Positions 36,849 to 44,889 of a DNA stretch of 64,000 nt are shown piece by piece. The position numbers were made by a program, and so were the translations under genes. This DNA is from Paraglaciecola arctica (lineage in GTDB: Bacteria > Pseudomonadota > Gammaproteobacteria > Enterobacterales > Alteromonadaceae), in the NCBI RefSeq assembly GCF_018861065.1, contig NZ_JAHKQO010000019.1, positions 48,401 to 112,400 of the forward strand, read 5' to 3'. The notes below the pieces were generated by a model. It had not been told where the DNA came from. It saw nothing but the letters and a program-made list of their open reading frames with translations, and did not search any database. Position 1 is the stretch's first letter. Every line of letters starts with the position of its first letter.

Positions 36849-39137
36849 ATGATGCAACATGTTGCCACCAGCAAATCAGAAATTGCCGCTTTTGCCACAG
36901 GTACAGAGTCTCATTCAAAGGTGGGTTCTGCAGCAAATACGCAATTTGGTCAGATACTGCAAGACCACGAAACGAGTGATCCCGTCATAGTTAAATCTAA
37001 CTCTGCGACTTTAGGAGCCAACAAGCAGCAGGCTACTGAAATCGCAAAGCGTGATTCTTCTTCATTGAAGAGTGAAGACACAGTAAAAAATTCTTCTGTT
37101 TCAAATAGTCACTCAAAATCAGAAGAAACGGCTAAATCAGCTGCGTCACAAGATAAAATTTCTATTAAAGGAAAAGAACCAGTCGTTGACACAGAGAAAC
37201 CTGAAAAGAGTACCGTTAACGGGGACGATGTCAGCGATGAAACACAAGCTGTGATACCTTCAAGCCAACAGCCTAAACAGGCAAGTGACAATTCATCTGA
37301 GATTGTTGCTGAAGAATGGGTCTTATTGATTGATAATCTAAAAAAGTTAGCAAGTGATGATGAGTCTATTTTATCTACTTTGCAGGAGCTTGACGGAACC
37401 CAAGTCGACTTATCATTACTCAGCCAATCGGAACAAGAATTATTAGAACAAATTGAACAGCGCTCTTTTGCCGACAATTCTCGGATTTCCTTGGACGGCT
37501 ACGTTGCCGAGCCACGGGAAGACATCAAAGATTCAGATGCCTCAACAGTGAGCATTAAGAAGCGGGTGGAGCAAACTCTCTCCTCTGATGAAAGCCAAGA
37601 AAGTGACATCCAGAATTCTGAAAATAGTGATGTGTTGCTCACTAATTCACAATCCGTCAAGAATATATCTGAACTGGTTGATAAGGTGATAGTTGAGGTG
37701 CTAGCCATTTCTGACTCCAAAGAATTGTCCCAATCTGAAATCAAACAAAAAGCCGCTGAGTTGTTGTTGGAAAAGCCAGAGGTGCTGCAACAGCTAAATA
37801 GCAAGATACAGGAAATGACCCAGAAAGGTGACGTTGCGGATAGGAGCGTCATTGATGTGGCTAAAAGTGAGACTGATGAACAAACTAAAAGGGGCAATCA
37901 ACCGTCAGAAAATACCCCTAAAATAGATATGTCGCTAGTCGAGGATAAAGATCTATTAAGAACCTTAGTTGCTGAAACTGATACAAAAAATACTCGAGAG
38001 CCTGCAAAAGTAGACAAGATAGCGGAGCCTAATGTGGCAAAACATCTAGTGCAATCGCTGCATACAGAAGTTGATCTAACAGCTGGCACTTCTGAAGCCG
38101 ATTCAGCTGAATTAGTTGAACAAGAAGTGCAAATCAATCAAGAGTTGTCTAACAAACAACTCAACCCTAACAATGCCAATAAAGTACATGAAAATAGTGA
38201 CATAAAAAGTATTTTGAATTTGACTGACGCTAAATTGGAAAAAGTTCTAGAAAATATTGCTCAGCGGGTTTTCGAAAATAAAAACACATCCGAGTCGAAC
38301 CAGTCAGAAAAAATTGCATCACAGCTAGTTACACCTAAAGTAGCTGAAATAATTAACTCAAATGAGACCTCTACAAAAGACTTTGTTGCGGCTCTAAAGA
38401 CTGGTTTAGAAGAGTTTAAGAATCAACTATCTCAAGGCAGAGAGCCGGGTATTGATTTGAAAGCTTTGATTTCTGACGCACTGTCTAAAAATACTGATTC
38501 GGCTGCGACAACAGTGGTTAAAACCCCTGTTAATTTAGAACAAATAGCCAGCAGTGTTTCTCAGGTATTGGATTTAGCACAATCTATCAACCGTTCAATT
38601 GAGGAACGTCATGATCAAATATATAGCGCGACATCGAGAGACGTGGCCCAAGTTCAAGGTGAGCAAAGTAAGCAGTTACAACTCAACCAGCTTGAGTCAA
38701 AGTTTGATAAAGCCGTCAATATAACCAAGCCAGAAGGCCATCAACAATTGGCTGAAAAAGTTCGTTGGATGGTTAATACTAAAAATCTTGTTGCTGAAAT
38801 TCGACTTGATCCCGCTGAGCTAGGATCAGTAAACGTCAAAGTCGCAGTGTCCGGAGAGTCTGCTACTGTGAATTTTGTGGTTCAGTCGCAACTAGCAAGA
38901 GATGCCGTTGACAACGCCACCCCAAGGTTAAGAGAAATGTTGGCAGAAAAAGGTATTGAACTTGGTCAGTCATCAGTGCGTCAAGAAAGTGATGGTCAAC
39001 AAAACCAAGGCGAAGGTGAATTTACTCGTCAAGGTGCTGGTAAAGATGAAATAGACAGCCTTGAGGTACCAGAGCAAGTATTAGCCCAACAAAATATTGT
39101 TAATGGGGCCTTAGGTGGCATCGATTATTTTGTATAA
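36849..39137 (+). CDS. fliK: FliK, hook-length control protein
   Basis: Secreted ruler that sets hook length and switches export specificity. The 762-residue protein is long for FliK. Residues 1 to about 630 are low-complexity, rich in Ser, Glu, Asp, Lys and Gln, without a fold I recognise. The C-terminal Flg_hook domain (about 630-740) is conserved: LRLDPAELGSVNVKVAVSG in its reading here as IRLDPAELGSVNVKV, and VDNATPRLREMLAEKGIEL. Start ATG 36849 is supported by GAGGGA (36834-36839). Confidence 0.93.
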   Translation: MMQHVATSKSEIAAFATGTESHSKVGSAANTQFGQILQDHETSDPVIVKSNSATLGANKQQATEIAKRDSSSLKSEDTVKNSSVSNSHSKSEETAKSAASQDKISIKGKEPVVDTEKPEKSTVNGDDVSDETQAVIPSSQQPKQASDNSSEIVAEEWVLLIDNLKKLASDDESILSTLQELDGTQVDLSLLSQSEQELLEQIEQRSFADNSRISLDGYVAEPREDIKDSDASTVSIKKRVEQTLSSDESQESDIQNSENSDVLLTNSQSVKNISELVDKVIVEVLAISDSKELSQSEIKQKAAELLLEKPEVLQQLNSKIQEMTQKGDVADRSVIDVAKSETDEQTKRGNQPSENTPKIDMSLVEDKDLLRTLVAETDTKNTREPAKVDKIAEPNVAKHLVQSLHTEVDLTAGTSEADSAELVEQEVQINQELSNKQLNPNNANKVHENSDIKSILNLTDAKLEKVLENIAQRVFENKNTSESNQSEKIASQLVTPKVAEIINSNETSTKDFVAALKTGLEEFKNQLSQGREPGIDLKALISDALSKNTDSAATTVVKTPVNLEQIASSVSQVLDLAQSINRSIEERHDQIYSATSRDVAQVQGEQSKQLQLNQLESKFDKAVNITKPEGHQQLAEKVRWMVNTKNLVAEIRLDPAELGSVNVKVAVSGESATVNFVVQSQLARDAVDNATPRLREMLAEKGIELGQSSVRQESDGQQNQGEGEFTRQGAGKDEIDSLEVPEQVLAQQNIVNGALGGIDYFV

Positions 39138-39235
39138 ATTGAGGATAAAATTGCAACTAAATGGGCTAAAGGGCTTTGCCAAATTAGCTTTGGGCCTGAT
39201 ACTAATACTAGTGTTTAGTAATTTGAGAGATTAGC

Positions 39236-39757
39236 ATGGCTGAAGAAGAGTTAAAAATGGAAGAAGGCGGCAAAAAAAGCAAACTGATTATTATCATCGT
39301 TGCTGTTGTCGTACTCATTGCGGGTGGAGGTGCTGCCTATTTCTTTTTGATGGGAGACGATGCCGCAGACGCGCCAGCTGTTGATGGAGAGCCTATGGCG
39401 CAAGGTGAAGCAGGAGGCCCTGCCATTGTTAAAACTGGCACAGCGTTGTATGTCGCGATGCCTAGACCCTTCGTATTTAATGTACCCGGTTCAACCCGAG
39501 ACCGATTGGTTGAAATTAAAGTGCAGTTAATGATGCGAGGTTCCGATAACGAAGAACAAGCTAAAATGCATATTCCTTTGATTGAAGGTACCTTGTTAAA
39601 AATATTTAGTACTGCAAATGCTGATGACTTAGTCACAGAGGCAGGTAAAATTGCGATTCGTGATAGTGCTTTGAAAGAAGTGCAAAAAACCATGATGAAC
39701 GTTAGCGGTAATCAAACTGTTGAAGAAGTTCTTTTTACTGGTTTTGTTATGCAGTAA
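39236..39757 (+). CDS. fliL: FliL, flagellar basal-body-associated protein
   Basis: Inner-membrane protein that forms a ring around the stator and supports torque under load. The 173-residue protein has one membrane segment (about residues 17-40, LIIIIVAVVVLIAGGGAAYF). An Ala/Gly/Asp-rich linker follows, then a periplasmic domain from about residue 70. The C-terminal EVLFTGFVMQ is the usual FliL ending. It opens the fliLMNOPQR-flhB run. Confidence 0.94.
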   Translation: MAEEELKMEEGGKKSKLIIIIVAVVVLIAGGGAAYFFLMGDDAADAPAVDGEPMAQGEAGGPAIVKTGTALYVAMPRPFVFNVPGSTRDRLVEIKVQLMMRGSDNEEQAKMHIPLIEGTLLKIFSTANADDLVTEAGKIAIRDSALKEVQKTMMNVSGNQTVEEVLFTGFVMQ

Positions 39758-39785
39758 TCACTGATTAGTTAATGAGAGAGTTAGA

Positions 39786-40844
39786 TTGAGCGATTTATTA
39801 TCCCAAGACGAAATTGATGCACTATTACATGGTGTAGACGATGTTGAAGAAGAAGAAGTTGACAGTGGCGTCTCTGATGGCTCGGCTATGGAATACGATT
39901 TTTCTTCCCAAGACAGGATCGTCCGTGGGCGTATGCCAACTCTTGAAATCGTTAACGAACGATTTGCTCGTCATATGCGCGTCAGTTTATTTAATATGAT
40001 GCGTCGCTCAGCTGAAGTCTCTATTAATGGCATCCAAATGATTAAATTTGGAGAGTACATCCATACCTTGTTTGTGCCTACTAGTTTAAATATGGTGCGT
40101 TTCCGTCCTCTTAAAGGTACGGGTTTGATTACCATGGAAGCTAGGTTAGTGTTTATTTTGGTTGATAACTTTTTTGGTGGTGACGGTCGCTATCACGCTA
40201 AAATTGAAGGGCGGGAGTTTACTCCAACTGAACGTCGTATTATTCAAATGTTGTTGAAACTTATCTTTGAAGACTATAAAGAAGCTTGGGCGCCAGTTAT
40301 GGATGTTTCGTTTGAGTATCTTGACTCAGAAGTTAATCCTGCGATGGCCAATATAGTGAGTCCAACAGAAGTCGTTGTCATCAGTTCTTTTCACATTGAA
40401 TTAGACGGCGGTGGTGGTGATTTCCACGTATCTCTACCGTATTCAATGTTAGAACCCATTCGTGAGCTATTAGATGCCGGTGTGCAAAGTGATAAAGAAG
40501 ACACTGATTTGCGCTGGAGCAAAGCGTTACGAGATGAAATTATGGATGTGGAAGTCGCGTTATCAACACATATGATGGATTTAAAGTTGTCCTTAGAAGA
40601 TGTCATGGAGCTTGAAGCCGGTTTTGTGATCCCCATCGAAATGCCTGAGCATATTACGGTGTTAATCGAAGATTTACCGACTTTTAGAGCTAAGTTAGGT
40701 CGCTCCAGAGATAACGTAGCACTTAAGATCATTGAGAAAATTCCGCGCCCGACTTCTGTGAAGTCTGAGCTGCAACTGTTAACAAAAGGCGGTCGAAGAA
40801 TTGACAGCGACGCCGAATTACAAACCCTTGAAGATGACTGGTAA
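39786..40844 (+). CDS. fliM: FliM, flagellar switch protein
   Basis: C-ring protein that binds CheY-P to change motor direction. 352 residues. The N-terminal CheY-docking peptide is LSQDEIDALLHGVDD (residues 5-19). The middle CheC-like domain follows, and then the C-terminal SpoA domain that joins FliN. Translation begins at TTG with GAGAGAG upstream, as seen for other switch genes here. A motif like its N-terminal peptide recurs three times in CheA (see findings). Confidence 0.97.
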   Translation: MSDLLSQDEIDALLHGVDDVEEEEVDSGVSDGSAMEYDFSSQDRIVRGRMPTLEIVNERFARHMRVSLFNMMRRSAEVSINGIQMIKFGEYIHTLFVPTSLNMVRFRPLKGTGLITMEARLVFILVDNFFGGDGRYHAKIEGREFTPTERRIIQMLLKLIFEDYKEAWAPVMDVSFEYLDSEVNPAMANIVSPTEVVVISSFHIELDGGGGDFHVSLPYSMLEPIRELLDAGVQSDKEDTDLRWSKALRDEIMDVEVALSTHMMDLKLSLEDVMELEAGFVIPIEMPEHITVLIEDLPTFRAKLGRSRDNVALKIIEKIPRPTSVKSELQLLTKGGRRIDSDAELQTLEDDW

Positions 40845-40873
40845 ATCCCGTCATCAAGAGTATGGAGTAAATT

Positions 40874-41293
40874 ATGAGTGAAGAAGACGGTTTAGATGAT
40901 TGGGCAGCGGCAATGGCCGAACAAGCCGATGAAGAGAGTAAGCAAGAAGGCGCTGATGCACAGTCTATTGCGGGGGCCGAGGTAGCCGAACTTGAAGAGT
41001 TTGATGAAGATCACGAAATAACGCCTAAAGAAAAACGCAAGTTAGATACCATTTTAGACATTCCTGTGACTATCTCTATGGAAGTGGGTCGTAGTAATAT
41101 TAGCATTAGAAATTTACTACAGTTGAACCAAGGGTCAGTAGTGGAACTTGACCGAGTTGCTGGAGAGCCATTAGATGTTTTAGTAAATGGCACGTTGATT
41201 GCTCATGGAGAAGTAGTAGTAGTCAACGATAAATTTGGTATTCGATTAACTGATGTTATTAGTCAACTGGAAAGAATTAAAAAGCTTAGATAA
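40874..41293 (+). CDS. fliN: FliN, flagellar switch protein
   Basis: Lower C-ring protein that carries the SpoA domain and docks FliH for export. It has 139 residues. An acidic N-terminal extension (about 1-55) is longer than in enterics and typical of Vibrio-type FliN. The SpoA domain covers about 58-137 (ILDIPVTISMEVGRSNISIR, GSVVELDRVAGEPLDVLVNG). Its 3' end is overlapped by fliO. Confidence 0.96.
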   Translation: MSEEDGLDDWAAAMAEQADEESKQEGADAQSIAGAEVAELEEFDEDHEITPKEKRKLDTILDIPVTISMEVGRSNISIRNLLQLNQGSVVELDRVAGEPLDVLVNGTLIAHGEVVVVNDKFGIRLTDVISQLERIKKLR

Positions 41294-41765
41294 ACAAAAT
41301 CCTTATAAAACATGGGTTTGGATAACTCTTTGCTCATGTTTAAGTGTTTCTTTTGAGGCCAATTCGGCGCCTCAATCTCTATCAAACCCAACTTCAATAG
41401 TGTCAATATTCCTGTCTTTATTGCTGGTTATTGGCGTTGTTTTTATGTTGGCGTTCCTGATGCGTCGGTTTAATGTCACTCAATCTGGTACTTCAAATCT
41501 TAAAGTTGTCGCGTCTATGATGGCTGGTACCAAAGAACGAGTCATGGTGATTGAAGTCGCGGGTGAGCAACATTTGTTGGGAGTGACTGCTCATAATATT
41601 AATCACCTGGCGACCCTTGCTAACCCAATTACTACTGCGACGTCTTCATCCTCCGGAAATGATAAATTCAAAGATAAACTTACGCTGTTTATGGCAGGTA
41701 AAATAAATCCAGCAATGACTCAAAATGACAAGACCTCTACTAAATCTGAGAGTGAAAAGTCATGA
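41253..41765 (+). CDS. fliO: FliO, flagellar export gate assembly protein
   Basis: Membrane protein that helps FliP assemble. A 170-residue frame with two hydrophobic regions: [15 protein letters not shown] near residues 20-34, probably a signal anchor, and [19 protein letters not shown] near 51-69. Then [20 protein letters not shown] opens the FliO core domain. ATG 41253 overlaps fliN by 41 bp. No later in-frame ATG or GTG keeps the first hydrophobic segment, so this start is likely. It overlaps fliP by 4 bp. Confidence 0.87.
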   Translation: MLLVNWKELKSLDKQNPYKTWVWITLCSCLSVSFEANSAPQSLSNPTSIVSIFLSLLLVIGVVFMLAFLMRRFNVTQSGTSNLKVVASMMAGTKERVMVIEVAGEQHLLGVTAHNINHLATLANPITTATSSSSGNDKFKDKLTLFMAGKINPAMTQNDKTSTKSESEKS

Positions 41766-42517
41766 AAAAAATATCCTTAAAACTTTGTTTAATACTCGTG
41801 CTTAGTCTTGTCTGTGGTCAGGTCTTAGCTGAGCCGGGGATCCCAGCGTTAACCCTTACTGATAATCCAGACGGTAGTCAAGAATATACTATGACTTTGC
41901 AAGTCGTAGCTATCATGACTGCACTGAGTCTGTTACCTGCTTTTGTGATGATGATGACGTCTTTTACAAGGATCATCATTGTTTTATCGATTTTACGTCA
42001 AGCAATTGGTTTGCAGCAATCGCCCTCTAATCAAATCTTAATTGGTGTCAGTTTATTTTTGTCGATGTTTATCATGGCTCCTGTGTTTGAAAAGATGAAT
42101 GAAACGGCATTGCAACCCTACTTAAATGAAGAAATTACTTCAATTCAGGCCTATGAATTAGGCAAAGAACCCTTGCGTGCCTTTATGTTGGCGCAAACTC
42201 GGGTTAAGGATTTGGAAACTTTCGTGCAAATAGGGGGTATGGACGGACAATTTCAAGATCCCGTTGACGTACCAATGAATGTGCTGATTCCTGCGTTCGT
42301 AACGAGCGAACTAAAAACAGCATTTCAAATTGGTTTTATGTTGTTTATCCCCTTTTTGATTCTCGATTTAGTGGTTGCTTCGATCTTAATGGCCATGGGC
42401 ATGATGATGTTGTCACCCATGATCGTGTCATTACCATTTAAACTGATGTTATTCGTTTTAGTAGACGGCTGGAATTTAGTTTTTGGTACCTTAGCTAACA
42501 GTTTTGGTATGGGGTAG
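41762..42517 (+). CDS. fliP: FliP, flagellar export gate protein
   Basis: Core of the export gate with FliQ and FliR. 251 residues with a signal peptide (residues 1 to about 23, cleavage after VLA). Four membrane segments follow. Conserved family segments include [39 protein letters not shown], and [19 protein letters not shown] near the C-terminal half. It overlaps fliO (ATGA). Confidence 0.97.
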   Translation: MKKISLKLCLILVLSLVCGQVLAEPGIPALTLTDNPDGSQEYTMTLQVVAIMTALSLLPAFVMMMTSFTRIIIVLSILRQAIGLQQSPSNQILIGVSLFLSMFIMAPVFEKMNETALQPYLNEEITSIQAYELGKEPLRAFMLAQTRVKDLETFVQIGGMDGQFQDPVDVPMNVLIPAFVTSELKTAFQIGFMLFIPFLILDLVVASILMAMGMMMLSPMIVSLPFKLMLFVLVDGWNLVFGTLANSFGMG

Positions 42518-42552
42518 CGTATGTTAATTAGCTATGTAAATAAGGTATACCT

Positions 42553-42822
42553 GTGAGTCCAGAGGTCTTTGTAGAAATTCTTAAAGAAGCGTTGCAGATG
42601 GTTATTCTGTTGGTTTCAGCGATCATTCTGCCGAGTTTATTTGTGGGATTAATCGTGGCCGTGTTTCAGGCTGCGACTTCAATTAATGAACAAACTATGA
42701 GTTTTCTGCCACGGCTAATTGTGACTTTGTTAGCACTAAGTTGGGGAGGACATTGGTTAGTACAAAAGCTTATGGACTTCTTTTTCACTATAGTCGAGCG
42801 TATTCCAGAAGTGGTGGGGTAG
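42553..42822 (+). CDS. fliQ: FliQ, flagellar export gate protein
   Basis: An 89-residue, two-segment membrane protein that completes the FliPQR gate. It starts MSPEVFVEILKEALQMVI, with GTG as initiator and AAGG upstream. The LPSLFVGLIVAVFQAATSIN segment is diagnostic of FliQ. It lies between fliP and fliR. Confidence 0.97.
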   Translation: MSPEVFVEILKEALQMVILLVSAIILPSLFVGLIVAVFQAATSINEQTMSFLPRLIVTLLALSWGGHWLVQKLMDFFFTIVERIPEVVG

Positions 42823-42855
42823 ATACCATGACTTTTCAGGTTTTAGGTTAAAATC

Positions 42856-43641
42856 TTGGATATAACCACAACTACTATCATGCAGTATTTGGCCGACTTA
42901 TTGTTGCCATTTATGCGCGTAGCTGGGCTTTTTACTTCCATGGTTGGGTTAAGTGCTAAAACTGTGGCTCCGACTACCCGAGCGTTATTAACGTTATTTT
43001 TAACCCTGATTATCATCCCAGTTATACCACCTGTGCCCATTCCAGCTGCAGAGCTTTTTTCTGTGGGAACTTTTTTGTTAGTGATACAGCAGCTAATCAT
43101 AGGAATTGCTTTAGGGTTTATATCCAATATGGTGCTCAATACCTTTGTTTTAGCTGGACAAATAGTAGCCTTGCAGACCGGATTAGGTTTCGCATCTATT
43201 GTAGATCCTGTAAATGGAATTAATGTACCAGCGGTCGGGCAGTTTTATCTTATTTTGGCCACTTTACTCTTTTGGGCATTAGATGGGCACTTAGCGATGA
43301 TCCGTATGGTTGTGATGAGTTTCGAAGCTTTTCCAATTGGTGTGGCTTGGTTTGCCCCTGAGCAATTTAGAGACATCGCGCACTGGGCAGGTTGGATGTT
43401 TATTTCAGCCGTCACCATTTCTCTGGCACCTATTGTGTCGTTGCTTATTGTCAACTTAGCTTTTGGAGTCATGACTAAAGCTGCGCCGCAATTGAATATT
43501 TTTAGTATCGGTTTTGCTATCGCGCAAATTATGGGACTTCTAATAATTTGGTTAACTTTAGACAACTTAACCCATCATTTTGAAGTGATGTGGGATCGGG
43601 CACAGAGCATGATGTGTCAGTTAGTGTTAGTTTGTCCATAG
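42856..43641 (+). CDS. fliR: FliR, flagellar export gate protein
   Basis: A 261-residue membrane protein with about five or six segments, third component of the FliPQR gate. It starts at TTG 42856 (MDITTTTIMQYLADLLLPF), similar to other FliR starts, and AGG lies just upstream. ATG 42880 is an alternative start. ALQTGLGFASIVDPVNG and LNIFSIGFAI are conserved FliR segments. Confidence 0.95.
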   Translation: MDITTTTIMQYLADLLLPFMRVAGLFTSMVGLSAKTVAPTTRALLTLFLTLIIIPVIPPVPIPAAELFSVGTFLLVIQQLIIGIALGFISNMVLNTFVLAGQIVALQTGLGFASIVDPVNGINVPAVGQFYLILATLLFWALDGHLAMIRMVVMSFEAFPIGVAWFAPEQFRDIAHWAGWMFISAVTISLAPIVSLLIVNLAFGVMTKAAPQLNIFSIGFAIAQIMGLLIIWLTLDNLTHHFEVMWDRAQSMMCQLVLVCP

Positions 43642-43658
43642 AATAACGGGAGGAAATC

Positions 43659-44783
43659 ATGTCTGATGCAAACGAAAAAACAGAAGAACCCACCTCCAAA
43701 AAAATTGAGGACTCCCGTAAAAAAGGTCAAATCGCCCGTTCTAAAGAATTGTCAACCGCTTTAGTTTTAATCTCGAGTGCCGTGAGTTTTTTACTGATTG
43801 GTTCGATGATTGCCAGCGCCATATTCGAAGTGACACAACGTACCTTCACTTTGTCTCGGGATGAAACCTATGATTTTACCCACATGTTTCAAGCTTGGGG
43901 GTATGCTTTCGATACAATTAGCATGCCTGTATTGTTGTACATGGTGATTGTGACTATTGCAGGGATCTACGGAAATATTGCGCTAGGTGGTTATAATTTC
44001 ACCTGGGATGGCGCGAAACCCAAAGCACAAAAAATAAGCCCAATAGCAGGGTTTAAACGTATGTTCGGTATGAACAGCGTGGTGGAATTATTGAAAGCGA
44101 TCGCTAAATTTGTAGTGGTTGCTTTAATGGCTTATATCGCATTGATAACGTTTCAGGATGAAGCATTACATTTGGACTTAGAGTTGTACCCTCGTAATTT
44201 ATTTCACGCGATGGAGTTAATTGCTTGGGGATTTTTAATCATGTGTTGTGCTTTGATCCCTATTGCTGTTTTTGATGTGCCTTATCAGAACTATAAACAC
44301 AATAAAGAAATGAAAATGTCTATGCAGGAAGTCAAAGACGAACGTAAAAATGCTGATGGTGATCCCCAAGTAAAAAGTAGAATTCGTAAGTTACAATACC
44401 AAGCCGCTGCAAATCGTATGATGCAAGAAGTGCCGAATGCAGATGTGGTTGTCACTAACCCCACTCATTTTTCTGTGGCATTAAAGTACGACCAGTTCGG
44501 TACTCGTGCGCCAACCTTAGTGGCAAAAGGGGTGGACGAAATGGCCATGCATATTCGTACCATCGCTAACGCACACGAGGTGCCAATTGTTGCGTCTCCA
44601 ATGTTGGCAAGGGCTATTTATTATTCTACTGAAGCTGAGCATGAAATTCCTGAGAAATTGTTTATGGCTGTTGCTCAAGTTCTAGCCTACGTTTATCAAT
44701 TGAAAGCCTTTAAACAAGGCAAAGGTAAGCGTCCTAAACCTCTAAATCGCAATTTACCGATCCCACCAGAATTAAGGCGTTAA
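43659..44783 (+). CDS. flhB: FlhB, flagellar export specificity switch protein
   Basis: Membrane protein controlling the switch from rod/hook to filament export, with FliK. 374 residues. The N-terminus is cytoplasmic (EKTEEPTSKKIEDSRKKGQI), followed by four membrane segments (about 30-210). The cytoplasmic domain cleaves itself at Asn267-Pro268 in NPTH (267-270). The Pro-rich tail is short. It closes the fliL-flhB run. A sigma-54 site precedes flhA. Confidence 0.97.
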   Translation: MSDANEKTEEPTSKKIEDSRKKGQIARSKELSTALVLISSAVSFLLIGSMIASAIFEVTQRTFTLSRDETYDFTHMFQAWGYAFDTISMPVLLYMVIVTIAGIYGNIALGGYNFTWDGAKPKAQKISPIAGFKRMFGMNSVVELLKAIAKFVVVALMAYIALITFQDEALHLDLELYPRNLFHAMELIAWGFLIMCCALIPIAVFDVPYQNYKHNKEMKMSMQEVKDERKNADGDPQVKSRIRKLQYQAAANRMMQEVPNADVVVTNPTHFSVALKYDQFGTRAPTLVAKGVDEMAMHIRTIANAHEVPIVASPMLARAIYYSTEAEHEIPEKLFMAVAQVLAYVYQLKAFKQGKGKRPKPLNRNLPIPPELRR

Positions 44784-44823
44784 ATTCAACTTGTTACTCG
44801 ATCATTATCGTTTCTATGATACT

Positions 44824-44839
44824 TGGCGCGCTAGTTGCT
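44824..44839 (+). promoter_or_regulatory. Sigma-54 promoter of the flhA-flhF-flhG-fliA operon
   Basis: TGGCGC at -24 and GTTGCT at -12 with 10 bp between GG and GC, 51 bp before flhA. It lies in the only sizeable gap (106 bp) between flhB and flhA, which supports a separate operon. Confidence 0.8.
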
Positions 44840-44889
44840 TTTATTGTTATTAAGGTCAACAAAATTAACAAAGCGTCAATAATTCGTTT

